Positions 1-13,206 of a stretch of 64,000 nt of DNA are shown piece by piece. Location of the stretch: NCBI RefSeq assembly GCF_000382065.1, contig NZ_KB907498.1, forward strand, positions 626,714-690,713, in the 5' to 3' direction. Numbering within the stretch: the first letter of the stretch is position 1; every line of letters begins with the position of its first letter. Both the position numbers and the translations under genes were made by a program. The notes below the pieces were generated by a model. It made no database searches, had not been told where the DNA came from, and worked only from the letters and a program-made list of their open reading frames with translations. The DNA comes from Stenotrophomonas hibiscicola ATCC 19867. GTDB lineage: Bacteria > Pseudomonadota > Gammaproteobacteria > Xanthomonadales > Xanthomonadaceae.

Positions 1-2227
1 ACAGCGAGCCCAGGTCCACGCTGCAGAAGTTCAGCAGCAGCTGCACGATCTCGGCCATGTTATAGCCGTCGTAGGCCGCCTTGATCTTCTCCTGCAGCTC
101 CCACGCGCGATGCACGATCCAGCGGTCCAGCGCGACCATCTGCTCGAGCGGCTGCAGGTGCAGCGCCGGGTCGAAGCCGTCCAGGTTGCCGAGCAGGAAG
201 CGTGCGGTGTTGCGCAGTCGGCGGTAGGCATCGGCATTGCGCTTCAGGATCTCCTGCGACAGCGACATCTCGTTGCTGTAGTCGGCCGAGGCGATCCACA
301 GGCGCAGGATGTCCGCGCCCAGCTTGTTCATGATGTCCTGCGGCTCGATGCCGTTGCCCAGCGACTTGGACATCTTGCGGCCGTGCTCATCCACGGTGAA
401 GCCGTGGGTCAGGCACTGCTTGTACGGGGCGCGCTTGTCGATCGCCACGCCGGTCAGCAGCGAGGACTGGAACCAGCCGCGGTGCTGGTCGGAACCTTCC
501 AGGTACAGGTCGGCCGGCTTGCCGAAGCCACGCGCGGCGAGCACGCCTTCATGGGTCACGCCCGAATCGAACCAGACGTCGAGGATGTCGGTGACCTTCT
601 CGTAGTCGGCGGCTTCAGCGCCCAGCAGTTCGGCGGCATCCAGCGAGTACCACACGTCGATGCCCTCGGCTTCGACGCGGTCGGCGACCTGCTGCATCAG
701 CTCCACCGAACGCGGATGGATCTCGCCGGTCTGCCGGTGGGTGAACAGTGCGATCGGCACGCCCCAGGTGCGCTGGCGCGAGATGGTCCAGTCCGGGCGG
801 CCGTCGACCATGCTCTGGATGCGCGCCTTCCCCCAGGTCGGGAACCAGCCGACGGTGTCGATGGCGGCCAGCGCATCGTTGCGCAGGTTGGCCTTGTCCA
901 TCGAGATGAACCACTGCGGAGTGGCGCGGAACACCACCGGCGTCTTGTGGCGCCAGCAGTGCGGGTAGCTGTGGCGGATCGGATGGAACGCCAGCAGCGA
1001 ACCGTTGTCGCGCAGCACGCCGACGATGGCCTCCTGCGCCTTCCACAGGTGCTGGCCGGCCAGCACCACGTCACCGGCCGGCGGGGTCGATTCCAGGTAC
1101 ACGCCACGACCGTCGATCGGGGTCACCTGGCCGGCGTTGTACTTGTCCAGCAGGCCGTACTTCTGGCTGACCACGAAGTCTTCCTGGCCGTGGCCGGGGG
1201 CGGTGTGCACCGCACCGGTACCGTCCTCGTCGGAGACGTGGTCGCCGTTGAGTACCAGGATCTCGCGCTCCGGGTAGAACGGGTGCGCCAGCAGCTGGTT
1301 CTCCAGCGCCGCGCCGGTGGTTTCACCGTGCAGCACCACGTTCTCGACGCCGTAGCGCTGCAGTGCGCGCTCGGCCAGCGCCGCAGCCAGCACCAGCCAA
1401 CGGCGCTTGCCGTTGTGCGCCGGGCCTTCGGCCAGCACGTAGCGGATCTCCGCGCCCAGCGACACCGCCAGCGAGGCCGGCAGCGTCCACGGGGCGGTGG
1501 TCCAGATCGGTACGGCCACTTCCACGTCGGCCGGTACGCTCACGCCGAACGCCTGGCCGATGGCCTGCGCATCGCGTGCGGCGTAGGCCACGTCGATCGC
1601 CGGCGATTCCTTTTCCTGGTACTCGATCTCGGCCTCGGCCAGCGCCGAGCCACAGTCGAAGCACCAGTACACCGGCTTGGCACCGCGCACCAGGTGACCG
1701 TTGGCCACGACCTTGGACAGCGCGCGGATCTCGTTGGCTTCGAAGTCGAAGCTCAGGGTCTTGTACGGGTTGTCCCAGTCACCGGTCACGCCCAGGCGCT
1801 TGAAGTCCACGCGCTGGATGTTGATCTGCTCTTCGGCGAACTCGCGGCACTTCTGGCGGAATTCGACGGCGTCGAGCTTGGTGCCGACCTTGCCCCACTT
1901 CTTCTCGACCGCGATCTCGATCGGCAGGCCATGGCAGTCCCAGCCCGGCACATAGGGCGCATCGAAGCCGGCCAGGTAGCGCGACTTGACGATGATGTCC
2001 TTCAGGATCTTGTTGACCGCGTGGCCGAGGTGGATGCGGCCGTTGGCGTACGGGGGGCCGTCGTGCAGCACGAACAGCGGGCGGCCGGCGGCGTTGTCGC
2101 GCAGCTGCTGGTAGAGCCCCTGCGCTTCCCACCGCGCCAGAATGCCCGGCTCGCGCTTGGGCAGGTCGCCGCGCATCGGGAATTCGGTGGCTGGCAGGTT
2201 CAGGGTGGTCTTGTAGTCCTGGCTCAC
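1..2227 (-). CDS. ileS: Isoleucyl-tRNA synthetase (3' end outside window)
   Basis: Cytoplasmic class I synthetase that charges tRNA-Ile. The gene runs off the left edge, so about 742 N-terminal codons of a roughly 940-residue family are visible. The nucleotide-binding signature HLGH is at residues 66-69 and KMSKS at 618-622, separated by the long editing insertion typical of IleRS. The start chosen is GTG at 2225-2227, which gives the usual N-terminus [12 protein letters not shown] and overlaps the TGA of ribF (GTGA), suggesting translational coupling. Gene order murJ-ribF-ileS on one strand is the usual arrangement in gammaproteobacteria; lspA would be expected next, beyond the edge. The identification is secure; the C-terminus cannot be judged. 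Confidence 0.97.
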   Translation of the reverse strand, partial: MSQDYKTTLNLPATEFPMRGDLPKREPGILARWEAQGLYQQLRDNAAGRPLFVLHDGPPYANGRIHLGHAVNKILKDIIVKSRYLAGFDAPYVPGWDCHGLPIEIAVEKKWGKVGTKLDAVEFRQKCREFAEEQINIQRVDFKRLGVTGDWDNPYKTLSFDFEANEIRALSKVVANGHLVRGAKPVYWCFDCGSALAEAEIEYQEKESPAIDVAYAARDAQAIGQAFGVSVPADVEVAVPIWTTAPWTLPASLAVSLGAEIRYVLAEGPAHNGKRRWLVLAAALAERALQRYGVENVVLHGETTGAALENQLLAHPFYPEREILVLNGDHVSDEDGTGAVHTAPGHGQEDFVVSQKYGLLDKYNAGQVTPIDGRGVYLESTPPAGDVVLAGQHLWKAQEAIVGVLRDNGSLLAFHPIRHSYPHCWRHKTPVVFRATPQWFISMDKANLRNDALAAIDTVGWFPTWGKARIQSMVDGRPDWTISRQRTWGVPIALFTHRQTGEIHPRSVELMQQVADRVEAEGIDVWYSLDAAELLGAEAADYEKVTDILDVWFDSGVTHEGVLAARGFGKPADLYLEGSDQHRGWFQSSLLTGVAIDKRAPYKQCLTHGFTVDEHGRKMSKSLGNGIEPQDIMNKLGADILRLWIASADYSNEMSLSQEILKRNADAYRRLRNTARFLLGNLDGFDPALHLQPLEQMVALDRWIVHRAWELQEKIKAAYDGYNMAEIVQLLLNFCSVDLGSL

Positions 2228-3171
2228 GCAGTGGCTCGCAATCTATGTTCGGAAAGGATGGCGCGCGCCTGTTCGGCGTCGCGGTGCATCTGGTCGGTCA
2301 GCGCCGCCAGATCATTGAACTTCTCTTCGTCGCGCAGCTTGGCGACGAATTCCACGTCGATGTGGCGACCGTACAGGTCACCCTGGAAATCGAACAGGTG
2401 GGCTTCCAGCAGCGGCTCCACGCCCTCCACCGTCGGCCGCGTGCCGAAGCTGGACACCGATGGCCACGGTTGGTCGAACACACCATGCACCCAGGTCGCG
2501 TAGATACCCGACAGCGCCGGCGTCTTCGGGAAACGCAGGTTGGCAGTGGGGAAACCCAGCGTACGGCCAAGCTGTCGACCGCGCACCACCCGGCCGCTGA
2601 TCGCGTATGGACGGCCCAGCAGGTCGTTGGCACGGGCGAAGTCGCCCTGCTGCAGCAGCTGGCGGATGCGGGTGCTGGAAATGCGCTCGCCATGCAGATC
2701 CACCGCTTCGATCTCGCCCGCGGTGAAGCCCAGTGCAGCACCCATCTTCTGCAGCAGGGCCAGGTCGCCACGGCGGCGGTTGCCGAAGCAGAACTCCGGG
2801 CCGATCCACACTTCGCGTGCGCCCAGGCGGTGGGCCAGCAGCCGGTGGACGAAATCCTCGGCCGGCATCGCTGCCATCGCCGCGTCGAAACGCAGCAGTC
2901 CGATCGCATCCACACCGAGCTCGCGCAGGATCTCGACCTTGCTGCGCGCCAGGGTCAGCCGCGGTGGCGGCGTGCCCTGGGAAAAGAATTCACGCGGCAG
3001 CGGCTCGAATGCCACGGCCACTGCGGCCACGCCCAAGGCGCGCGCGCGGGCAACCGCGTGGCGCACCAGCGCACGATGGCCCAGGTGGAGGCCGTCAAAT
3101 GCACCGATACAGACCACGCTTCCGTTGGGGAACAGCGCCCCGCCCTCCACGCTTCTGAACAGCCTGCTCAT
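2224..3171 (-). CDS. ribF: Bifunctional riboflavin kinase / FAD synthetase
   Basis: Converts riboflavin to FMN and FMN to FAD in the cytoplasm. The N-terminal adenylyltransferase domain shows [10 protein letters not shown] near residues 23-32 and ISSTRIR further on; the C-terminal flavokinase domain shows [11 protein letters not shown]. The reading frame stays open further upstream to 3237, but the ATG at 3169-3171 gives the family-typical start [11 protein letters not shown], has a purine-rich GAGAG upstream, and yields 315 residues, the usual length. It lies between murJ (75 nt upstream) and ileS, whose GTG start overlaps the ribF stop. Confident call. Confidence 0.96.
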   Translation of the reverse strand: MSRLFRSVEGGALFPNGSVVCIGAFDGLHLGHRALVRHAVARARALGVAAVAVAFEPLPREFFSQGTPPPRLTLARSKVEILRELGVDAIGLLRFDAAMAAMPAEDFVHRLLAHRLGAREVWIGPEFCFGNRRRGDLALLQKMGAALGFTAGEIEAVDLHGERISSTRIRQLLQQGDFARANDLLGRPYAISGRVVRGRQLGRTLGFPTANLRFPKTPALSGIYATWVHGVFDQPWPSVSSFGTRPTVEGVEPLLEAHLFDFQGDLYGRHIDVEFVAKLRDEEKFNDLAALTDQMHRDAEQARAILSEHRLRATA

Positions 3172-3246
3172 CAACTCTCGTTCCGGCCCGACCGGGGCCG
3201 CCGCTTCAATGGTGTAACCCTGAAGTATAGCCGTCACGGCGCACGA

Positions 3247-4866
3247 TCAATGCCCACGCAGGTCGCGCGGGCGGAAGCCCATCGCCACCATGGCAACCGC
3301 GTAGGTCGCGCCACCGCCACCGACCAGCAGCGCCAGGGCGCCGATCCGCTCCCACACAGTCATCGCCGAGAAGCCTGGCAGCCAGTGCAGCAGGGCCAGC
3401 AGCACCCCGACCATGGCCGCGCAGGCCAGCAGCAGCCGCAGCAGATAGCCAGCCCAGCCCGGCCGACGGCGGTAGACATCGGTCTTGCCCAGCCAGTACC
3501 AGAGCAGGCCCAGGTTCAGGTAACTGGACAGCGCACTGGCAATGCCCAGCGCCAGGTGCAGGCCCGGCTGCTTGCCGATGGCCGCCATCACGCCCTGCGC
3601 CTTCAGCTCGTCCGGCACCATCACCTGGTACAACACCGCCAGAAGGGCGAAGTTGAACACCATGTTGGCCACCAGCGCGGCCACACCCGCGCGCACCGGC
3701 GTCTTGGTGTCCTGGCGGGCGTAGAAAGCCGGCAGTACCACCTTCAGCAGGGCGAATGCCGGCAGGCCGAAGCTCAGGCCGTACACCGACAACGCGGTCA
3801 TGCGGGTATCGAAGGCACTGAACTGGCCGTGCTGGAAGATGGTCGCGATCAGCGGCTCGGCCAGCAGCAGCAGGCCCAGCATGGCCGGCACCGAGATCAG
3901 CAGGGTCATGCGCAGGCCCCAGTCCAACGAGCGCGAGAAGCCCTCGCGGTCGGTACTGACGTGATGGCGGGCCAGCGCCGGCAGGATCACCGTGCCCAGC
4001 GCCACGCCGAACACGCCCAGCGGCAGCTCCAGGAAGCGGTCGGCCAGCGACAGCCAGGACTGCGAGCCATCGGTCAGCTTGGCCGCGATCACCGTGTCCA
4101 GCAGCAGGTTGATCTGCGCCACAGAGGAACCGAACAGGGTCGGCACCATCAGCGTCATCACCTTGCGCACGCCCGGATGGCTCCAGCCCCAGCGCGGCAG
4201 GGTCAGCAGGTTGATGCCCTTCAGCGAGGGCAGCTGGAACAGCAACTGCAGGATGCCGGCCGCCAGCACCGCCCAGCCCAGCGCCAGGATCTGCTTTTCT
4301 GGCGTGCCGCCCAGCCGCGGCGCCAGCCACAGCGCACCGGCGATCATGCACAGGTTGAGAATGACCGGGGTCAGCGCCGGCATCGCGAAGCGCTGGAAGC
4401 TGTTCAGCGCACCGCCGGCCAGTGCGGTCAGCGAGACGAACAGCAGGAACGGGAAGGTCAGGCGGAACAGGTCGACCAGCAGGCCCTGCTTGACCGGGTC
4501 GGTATCAACGCCACTGGAGAAGACCGAGGCCAGCTGCGGCGCGAAGATCAGGGCCAGTGCGGTGACCAGCATCAGCACCCCGCCCAGGGTGCCGGCGGTG
4601 CGCGCCATCAGTTCGCGCAGTTCGGCGTGGCTGCGGGTTTCCTTCACTTCCGTGAACACGGGCACGAAAGCGGTGGCAAACGAGCCCTCGGCGAACAAAC
4701 GCCGCAGGAAATTGGGTACCCTGAAGGCGACCCAGAAAGCATCAGTGATGGCGTTGGTGCCGAACGTGGTGGTCACCACGAAGTCCCGGACAAGTCCGAG
4801 AACGCGCGAGACCATGGTCATGCTGCTGAACGACAGCAGGCCCCGCAACAACTTGGGTGAACTCAC
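3247..4866 (-). CDS. murJ: Lipid II flippase MurJ (MviN)
   Basis: Inner-membrane flippase that moves lipid II to the periplasm for peptidoglycan synthesis. The 539-residue product begins MSSPKLLRGLLSFSSMTMVSR and has the conserved N-terminal run with RVLGLVRD and FRVPNFLRRLFAEGSF, followed by about 14 hydrophobic segments along the whole protein, as in the MATE-like MurJ family. It is the first gene of the minus-strand murJ-ribF-ileS cluster and is divergent from rpsT, with about 100 bp between the two starts. A TATGAT (4912-4917, minus) overlaps the rpsT -10 box and may be its promoter. Confidence 0.96.
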   Translation of the reverse strand: MSSPKLLRGLLSFSSMTMVSRVLGLVRDFVVTTTFGTNAITDAFWVAFRVPNFLRRLFAEGSFATAFVPVFTEVKETRSHAELRELMARTAGTLGGVLMLVTALALIFAPQLASVFSSGVDTDPVKQGLLVDLFRLTFPFLLFVSLTALAGGALNSFQRFAMPALTPVILNLCMIAGALWLAPRLGGTPEKQILALGWAVLAAGILQLLFQLPSLKGINLLTLPRWGWSHPGVRKVMTLMVPTLFGSSVAQINLLLDTVIAAKLTDGSQSWLSLADRFLELPLGVFGVALGTVILPALARHHVSTDREGFSRSLDWGLRMTLLISVPAMLGLLLLAEPLIATIFQHGQFSAFDTRMTALSVYGLSFGLPAFALLKVVLPAFYARQDTKTPVRAGVAALVANMVFNFALLAVLYQVMVPDELKAQGVMAAIGKQPGLHLALGIASALSSYLNLGLLWYWLGKTDVYRRRPGWAGYLLRLLLACAAMVGVLLALLHWLPGFSAMTVWERIGALALLVGGGGATYAVAMVAMGFRPRDLRGH

Positions 4867-4890
4867 TCAGCGTCCCTCTTGACAATCGAC

Positions 4891-4919
4891 TTGACGTGCA
4901 TTTCTTACGCCATCATACT
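4891..4919 (+). promoter_or_regulatory. Probable sigma-70 promoter of rpsT
   Basis: TTGACG at 4891-4896, a 17-nt spacer and CATACT at 4914-4919 form a good sigma-70 promoter about 45 nt before the rpsT start. A TATGAT on the other strand (4912-4917) overlaps the -10 and could serve murJ; that second reading is weaker. Confidence 0.6.
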
Positions 4920-4967
4920 AGCTAGCTTGCTGTTCCCATAACACCGATTTTTCAGGAAACCACCACC

Positions 4968-5237
4968 GTGGCCAATATCAAGTCCGCCAAGAAGCGCGCC
5001 AAGCAGACCGTCGTGCGCAACGCGCGCAACGTGGCTCAGCGCTCGATGCTGCGCACCGCTGTCAAGAAAGTGATCAAGGCGCTGGACGCCAACGATGCCG
5101 CCGGCGCCGAAGCCGCCTTCGCCGTTGCCCAGCCGATCCTGGATCGCTTCAGCGCGCGTGGCCTGATCCACAAGAACAAGGCTGCTCGCCACAAGAGCCG
5201 CCTGAACGACCGCATCAAGGCCCTCAAGGCCGCCTGA
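4968..5237 (+). CDS. rpsT: 30S ribosomal protein S20
   Basis: Small basic protein that binds 16S rRNA in the 30S subunit. The 89-residue product starts [13 protein letters not shown] and is rich in Lys, Arg and Ala, exactly as expected for S20. The start codon is GTG at 4968-4970, preceded by CAGGAAACC as a ribosome-binding site; a rare start codon is common for rpsT in other bacteria. It has its own promoter and is followed by an intrinsic terminator, so it is probably monocistronic and divergent from murJ. Confidence 0.97.
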   Translation: MANIKSAKKRAKQTVVRNARNVAQRSMLRTAVKKVIKALDANDAAGAEAAFAVAQPILDRFSARGLIHKNKAARHKSRLNDRIKALKAA

Positions 5238-5283
5238 TCCGGCGTTGCCGCCCTGCCCTTCGGGGTTGGGCTGCAGGCAAAAG

Positions 5284-5305
5284 CCCGGCCCCGGCCGGGT
5301 TTTTT
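5284..5305 (+). terminator. Intrinsic terminator of rpsT
   Basis: CCCGGCC at 5284-5290 pairs with GGCCGGG at 5293-5299, followed directly by six T residues. The loop is only two bases if fully paired, so the upper stem probably opens. It lies 47 nt after the rpsT stop. Confidence 0.8.
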
Positions 5306-5338
5306 GTTGCCTGCGCTCCGGGCGATCCGCGGAGCCGC

Positions 5339-5353
5339 GCGGCCGGCACTACC
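5339..5353 (-). repeat. Partial SMAG-type repeat
   Basis: Reads GGTAGTGCCGGCCGC on the minus strand, the left half of the GTAGTGCCGGCC SMAG subtype seen intact elsewhere in the window; the right half has diverged. Confidence 0.5.
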
Positions 5354-5360
5354 AAATGAA

Positions 5361-5382
5361 AAACCCGGCCGAAGCCGGGTTT
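5361..5382 (-). terminator. Terminator of obgE, bidirectional hairpin
   Basis: AAACCCGGC (5361-5369) pairs with GCCGGGTTT (5374-5382) around a CGAA loop. A-runs on the left and T-runs on the right allow it to act on both strands, ending the rplU-rpmA-obgE transcript and backing up the rpsT terminator. Confidence 0.8.
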
Positions 5383-5404
5383 TTCGCATGGAACCACAAC
5401 GGCA

Positions 5405-6550
<1,146 letters not shown>

Positions 6551-6561
6551 TCAACTCTAAC

Positions 6562-6586
6562 GAAAAGCCCCGCCGAAGCGGGGCTC
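6562..6586 (-). terminator. Hairpin after rpmA
   Basis: On the minus strand an 8-bp stem (6566-6573 with 6578-6585) with a four-base loop is followed by TTTTCG. It sits between rpmA and obgE and probably attenuates readthrough into obgE. Confidence 0.65.
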
Positions 6587-6634
6587 TTCATGCAGCACTC
6601 CCATGCCGGGGCACGGGTGCCGGCGATGCCTGGA

Positions 6635-6898
6635 TCAGGCGTCGGCCGAGACGATGCTGACGGTGCGGCGCTTCTTGGCGCCCTTGACCGAGAACTCCAC
6701 CTTGCCGTCCACGAGGGCGAACAGGGTGTGGTCACGGCCCAGGCCAACGCCGGTGCCCGGGTGGAACTGGGTGCCGCGCTGACGCACGATGATGTTGCCG
6801 GCTTCGATGGCCTGGCCGCCGAAGATCTTGACGCCCAGGTACTTCGGGTTGGAGTCGCGACCGTTGCGCGAGGAGCCTACGCCCTTTTTATGTGCCAT
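6635..6898 (-). CDS. rpmA: 50S ribosomal protein L27
   Basis: Ribosomal protein near the peptidyl-transferase centre. The 87-residue product starts [19 protein letters not shown], the standard L27 N-terminus, with no N-terminal extension of the Firmicutes type. It lies 18 nt after rplU on the same strand, the near-universal rplU-rpmA pairing, and is followed by a hairpin before obgE. Confidence 0.97.
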   Translation of the reverse strand: MAHKKGVGSSRNGRDSNPKYLGVKIFGGQAIEAGNIIVRQRGTQFHPGTGVGLGRDHTLFALVDGKVEFSVKGAKKRRTVSIVSADA

Positions 6899-6916
6899 GA
6901 CTGCTTCTCCTGATAC

Positions 6917-7225
6917 TTAGCCGGCGATGCCGGTGATCTCGATTTCGGTGTAGTACTGACGGTGCCCCTGACGCTTCATGTGGTGCTTGCGGCGACGGAA
7001 CTTGATGATCCGCACCTTGTCAGCACGACCCTGGGACAGGACCTTGGCGGTGACGGCAGCGCCCTTCAGCGCATCGCCCAGCTTCACGCCATCGCTGTCA
7101 CCCAGCATCAGGATGTTGTCGAACTTGATCTCGCTGCCGACTTCGACTTCGAGCTTTTCAATGCGGAGCTTTTCGCCCTGCGCCACGCGGTATTGCTTAC
7201 CGCCGGTGACCAGTACTGCGTACAT
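6917..7225 (-). CDS. rplU: 50S ribosomal protein L21
   Basis: Ribosomal protein binding 23S rRNA. The 102-residue product starts [14 protein letters not shown] and carries the signature [16 protein letters not shown] near the C-terminus. The frame remains open to 7270, but the ATG at 7223-7225 matches the family length and start. It heads the rplU-rpmA-obgE cluster with a good promoter about 60 nt upstream, and is divergent from uvrA. Confidence 0.97.
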   Translation of the reverse strand: MYAVLVTGGKQYRVAQGEKLRIEKLEVEVGSEIKFDNILMLGDSDGVKLGDALKGAAVTAKVLSQGRADKVRIIKFRRRKHHMKRQGHRQYYTEIEITGIAG

Positions 7226-7290
7226 GACCAGGCCTTCCTCTGTAGTTATTGTGGTCTGAACTGCCGCCATCGAGGGCGGACAGGAGCGGG

Positions 7291-7320
7291 ATTGTACGCA
7301 GATCAGCGGGCGCGGGTCAA
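7291..7320 (-). promoter_or_regulatory. Sigma-70 promoter of rplU-rpmA
   Basis: On the minus strand TTGACC (7315-7320), an 18-nt spacer and TACAAT (7291-7296) make a strong sigma-70 promoter. It would give a leader of about 60 nt before rplU. Confidence 0.65.
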
Positions 7321-7434
7321 GTCAACCCCTGAACGACCCACGGGCCCGGGCCTGCAGGCCGAGCCATGCACGGCTGAACGGTTCGCGGTCCAGGCCGCTG
7401 CACATGGCCCGACCCTACACAAAGCTGTCGGCCG

Positions 7435-7451
7435 GTCTCACAACGTGAGAC
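7435..7451. promoter_or_regulatory. Inverted repeat between rplU and uvrA
   Basis: GTCTCAC and GTGAGAC form perfect 7-bp arms around AAC. It lies in the 338-bp divergent region 7226-7563, about 113 bp before uvrA. No protein is known to me for this site; it does not resemble the Xanthomonas LexA box. Apart from this and the rplU promoter, nothing else was recognised in the interval. Confidence 0.35.
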
Positions 7452-7563
7452 GCCGGGGTGGCATTGTCGCCCATTGCCCCCATCTGGTCACCTCGGTAGG
7501 CTGACCGATTGCCGTTCCCTGCTGGCCCGGCACCCAGCCAACGCCCCCACAACCGGATCCCCC

Positions 7564-10553
<2,990 letters not shown>

Positions 10554-10554
<1 letters not shown>

Positions 10555-10961
10555 TGAGCAGCGAACACAAGATCCTGGCCCGCATCCCGATCAGCGTGCG
10601 CTGGCGTGACATGGACAGCATGGGCCACGTCAACAACGCCAAGTACATTTCCTACCTGGAGGAAGCGCGCGTGCGCTGGATGCTGGGCGTGGAAGGCGTG
10701 TCGATGACCGACCGCATCGCACCGGTGGTGGCCGCGACCAACGTCAACTACCGCCTGCCGATCGTGTGGCCCAACGACATCCTGGTCGAGCTGTTCGTCG
10801 AGCGCCTGGGCAACAGCAGCGTGACCATCGGCCACCGCATCGTCGACCAGCAGGACGACTCGAAGCTGTACTCGGATGGCAACGTGGTGGTGGTCTGGAT
10901 GGATACGCAGACCGGCAGGAGCGCACCGCTGCCGGAGGCGATCCGCAGCGCTTCCACCTGA
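10554..10961 (+). CDS. Acyl-CoA thioesterase, YbgC/FadM-like hotdog fold
   Basis: Predicted cytoplasmic thioester hydrolase of 135 residues. The N-terminal segment RWRDMDSMGHVNNAKYISYLEEAR carries the family features: Asp residues 19 and 21, His25 and the Asn pair 27-28, then a hotdog-length remainder. The start ATG shares its A with the uvrA TGA, so it is co-transcribed and translationally coupled with uvrA, although no functional link to repair is obvious. The true acyl substrate (short-chain, hydroxybenzoyl or long-chain acyl-CoA) cannot be told from sequence. Confidence 0.85.
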
Positions 10962-10962
10962 A

Positions 10963-11030
10963 GGTAGTGCCGGCCGCTGGCCGGCAACCTCCAGATGCTT
11001 CGCGCATGCCGGCCAGCGGCCGGCACTACC
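10963..11030. repeat. SMAG repeat, inverted pair
   Basis: Unit one (10963-10989, plus orientation) begins GGTAGTGCCGGCCGCTGG; unit two (about 11006-11030) is its reverse complement. Together they can form one long stem between a thioesterase gene and the next gene, 22 bp before its start. Confidence 0.85.
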
Positions 11031-11051
11031 GATCCCATTCAAAGGACTGAG

Positions 11052-11777
11052 ATGATCCACCAGACTGAACTGCGCGACCTGCTGCCCGGCATGGTCCCCT
11101 TCCCTACCGATGTCTTCCCCGCTGACCAGGCGTGGCTCGCCCAGCATCTGCTGCCGCTGCTGAAGATCGACCTCGGTGTGCTGCGCCCTGAACTGGCCGG
11201 CCAGGTGGCAACGATGCTGTGCCCGATCGAGCCGTACGACGGCTGCATCGGCGAGACCACCGAAGAACACCACAACGACTTCACCAGCACCAACTGGATC
11301 GCCTTCGAGCTGACCGCCGGCAACCAGATGCGCTTCCTCGGCAACGAGGGCTATTTCATCGGCGATCAGGTGGATGACAAGCTCGCGCGGAAACACATCG
11401 CGCAGATGCGCGAGAGCTATGCCAAGGCGCGTGACTACCATGCCACGCACGGCCGCCTGGCCTGCTACTCGCGCTATGGCAAGGACGAGCCCAGCGAGCG
11501 CGATTACCTGGATACGCTGGGTGGACGGATTTCCTGTGGCAACTGGATCGAAACAGCCGATATTCCGGCCGCCTTCACCCTGGAATTCACCGACGCCGCC
11601 AACGACCGGCATGCTCCAGATGATGCCGAACTGGCGATCATCCGCCACGGCGGCCACAAGTTCTTCGCAGTGGCCGAAGTCGCTGGCTACAACTGGTGCG
11701 CCACCGGCGCCGACGCGATAGTGATGCTGTATGAGCCGGTGAGCCGCACGGTGCTGTTCTCGTACGATTGGACGTAG
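11052..11777 (+). CDS. Hypothetical protein, 241 aa
   Basis: Unrecognised protein. No signal peptide or membrane segment is visible; the composition is acidic and aromatic, as in a soluble globular protein, with segments such as CPIEPYDGCIGETTEEHHND and a C-terminal half rich in beta-type patterns ending VLFSYDWT. The C-terminal pattern is loosely reminiscent of DUF1963/YwqG proteins, but I cannot support that. The ATG at 11052 is chosen because AAAGGA stands 8 nt upstream; the frame is open to 10995. It stands alone between two repeat clusters, so it is probably monocistronic. Its base composition matches its neighbours. Confidence 0.7.
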   Translation: MIHQTELRDLLPGMVPFPTDVFPADQAWLAQHLLPLLKIDLGVLRPELAGQVATMLCPIEPYDGCIGETTEEHHNDFTSTNWIAFELTAGNQMRFLGNEGYFIGDQVDDKLARKHIAQMRESYAKARDYHATHGRLACYSRYGKDEPSERDYLDTLGGRISCGNWIETADIPAAFTLEFTDAANDRHAPDDAELAIIRHGGHKFFAVAEVAGYNWCATGADAIVMLYEPVSRTVLFSYDWT

Positions 11778-11780
11778 CAT

Positions 11781-11856
11781 CCCGCCGGGCATGGCCCGGC
11801 GCTACCCAGGCATGACCGCCGGATCATCACTGGTAGCGCCGGGCCATGCCCGGCGG
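11781..11856. repeat. SMAG repeat pair (GTAGCGCCGGGCC subtype)
   Basis: A minus-oriented unit at 11781-11807 and a plus-oriented unit at 11832-11856, both of the type GTAGCGCCGGGCCATGCCCG. They separate two convergent genes and may act as the transcription end for both. Confidence 0.8.
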
Positions 11857-11869
11857 AACGGGCGACGCG

Positions 11870-12316
11870 TTACGGCGCAGCCTTGCGCACGGTCAACGTC
11901 GCACTCGCTTCGCCGCCGCTTTCCAGCTGCAGCCGCAACGGCAACGCCTGGCCTTCCTTCAACGCGCCCTTGCCCTGCATCAGCATCAGGTGCAGGCCGC
12001 CGGGCTTGAGCTCGGCACGCGCGCCCGGCGCCAGCGGCAGGCGTTCGATCGCGCGCATCCGGCTGACGCCATCGACATTCGTGGTCTCGTGCAGTGACAC
12101 ATCATCGAAGCTGCTGCTGGCTGCGCCAGTGATTGCCACCGCCTTGCTGCAGCCGTTGTGGATCACGCCGTAACCAGCGGTCATCGGCATCGCCGGATTC
12201 GGTGGCAACCGCGCCCAGCCCTGCTCCACCGTGACGCAGGCCGGTTCGGCCGCTGAAGCCGATGCTGCGGCCGCACACAGAACCCACAGTACGCCAACGA
12301 ATGGTTTGGTTATCAT
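11870..12316 (-). CDS. Periplasmic copper chaperone PCu(A)C
   Basis: Secreted 148-residue Cu(I) chaperone of the PCuAC (DUF461) family, which delivers copper to the CuA/CuB sites of terminal oxidases. A signal peptide is evident (MITKPFVGVLWVLCAAAASASA, cleavage before AEPA). The copper motif H-x10-M-x21-H-x-M is intact: SLHETTN, then Met 11 residues on, then HLM 22 residues later. The ATG at 12314-12316 is chosen because it starts the signal peptide. The gene is divergent from the enoyl-CoA hydratase with only 34 bp between the starts, so their promoters must overlap. Confidence 0.88.
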   Translation of the reverse strand: MITKPFVGVLWVLCAAAASASAAEPACVTVEQGWARLPPNPAMPMTAGYGVIHNGCSKAVAITGAASSSFDDVSLHETTNVDGVSRMRAIERLPLAPGARAELKPGGLHLMLMQGKGALKEGQALPLRLQLESGGEASATLTVRKAAP

Positions 12317-12350
12317 CGCCCAGGTTCCTTCTTCGCAACGAGACCGCAGC

Positions 12351-13127
12351 ATGACGACGCTCATCGAGGTGATCAACCACGGCCCCATCCGCGAGCTGCG
12401 CCTGGCGCGGCCGCCGGTCAACGCACTGGACACCGACCTGTGCCGGCAGTTGATCCACGCCATCGAGCTGGCCATGGCCGAAGACGCGCACGGCATCGTG
12501 CTGTCGGGCAGCGAGCGCATCTTCACCGGCGGCATGGACGTGCCGCACCTGCTCTCGCACGGCGATGACAAGCACAGGCTGCTGGACACCTGGAACGCCT
12601 TCTTCGGCGCGGTGCGCACGCTGGCCGAGAGCCGTATCCCGGTGGTGGCCGCGATCACCGGCCACGCGCCGGCCGGTGGCTGCGTGCTGGCGCTGTGCTG
12701 CGACTACCGGGTGATGGCGCGCAGCGCCGATCCGTCGCGGCCGTACGCCATCGGCCTGAACGAAGTGCAGGTCGGCCTGATCGCGCCGGAGGGCATCCAG
12801 CGCCTGCTGCGGCGTGCGGTGGGCGTGCACCGCGCCGGCGTGCTGCTCACCACCGGTTCGCTGGTGCCCGCCGAACAGGCGCTGCAGATCGGGCTGGTCG
12901 ATGAGCTGGCCGAGGGTGACCTGGTGGTGGCACGTGCCGTGGCCTGGCTGCAGAACCTGCTCAAGCAGCCGCGCCAGCCGATGCTGCTGACCCGCGCCAT
13001 CGCCCGCGCCGACCTGCACGAGGCGCTGCACCCGGACCTGATCCAGCTCGACCGCTTCGTCGAGGCCTGGTTCGCCCCGGATGCACAGAACGCGCTGCAG
13101 GCGCTGGTGGCGCGGCTGGGCAAGTAG
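12351..13127 (+). CDS. Enoyl-CoA hydratase/isomerase (crotonase) family
   Basis: Cytoplasmic crotonase-fold protein of 258 residues. The two oxyanion-hole segments are visible: SGSERIFTGGMDV and TGHAPAGGCVLALCCDYRV. Downstream, GLNEVQVGLIAPEGIQRLLRR matches the family helix region. It is divergent from the copper chaperone and 79 nt upstream of tesB, which has its own -10 box, so it may be transcribed alone. The substrate is unclear because crotonases cover hydratases, isomerases and thioesterases. The stop codon TAG at 13125-13127 lies in a GTAG repeat remnant. Confidence 0.85.
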   Translation: MTTLIEVINHGPIRELRLARPPVNALDTDLCRQLIHAIELAMAEDAHGIVLSGSERIFTGGMDVPHLLSHGDDKHRLLDTWNAFFGAVRTLAESRIPVVAAITGHAPAGGCVLALCCDYRVMARSADPSRPYAIGLNEVQVGLIAPEGIQRLLRRAVGVHRAGVLLTTGSLVPAEQALQIGLVDELAEGDLVVARAVAWLQNLLKQPRQPMLLTRAIARADLHEALHPDLIQLDRFVEAWFAPDAQNALQALVARLGK

Positions 13128-13161
13128 CCGGCGCTACCGATGATGGGCTGGCCTGCACCGG

Positions 13162-13167
13162 TATAAT
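13162..13167 (+). promoter_or_regulatory. -10 box upstream of tesB
   Basis: A perfect TATAAT with only a weak -35 (GATGAT, 17 nt upstream). Transcription would begin near 13174, between the upstream gene and tesB, which supports the downstream ATG at 13207 over the GTG at 13186. Confidence 0.5.
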
Positions 13168-13206
13168 CGGGGCCTCTTCACTGCTGTGGCCGCCCCCTTG
13201 AACGAC

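Noticed and set aside
110..2503. 797-codon open frame on the plus strand opposite ileS and ribF
   Set aside because: It covers the antisense of ileS and runs into ribF; the composition is Gln/Val/Arg/His-rich with no motifs, typical of a GC-rich antisense frame.
2245..4860. 871-codon open frame on the plus strand opposite ribF and murJ
   Set aside because: Antisense of two well-supported genes, Gln/Arg/His-rich and low-complexity, no domain.
7381..7563. LexA-type SOS box before uvrA
   Set aside because: No match to the Xanthomonas-type TTAGTAGTAATACTACTAA consensus or to the E. coli CTGT-N8-ACAG box; only the GTCTCAC inverted repeat is present.
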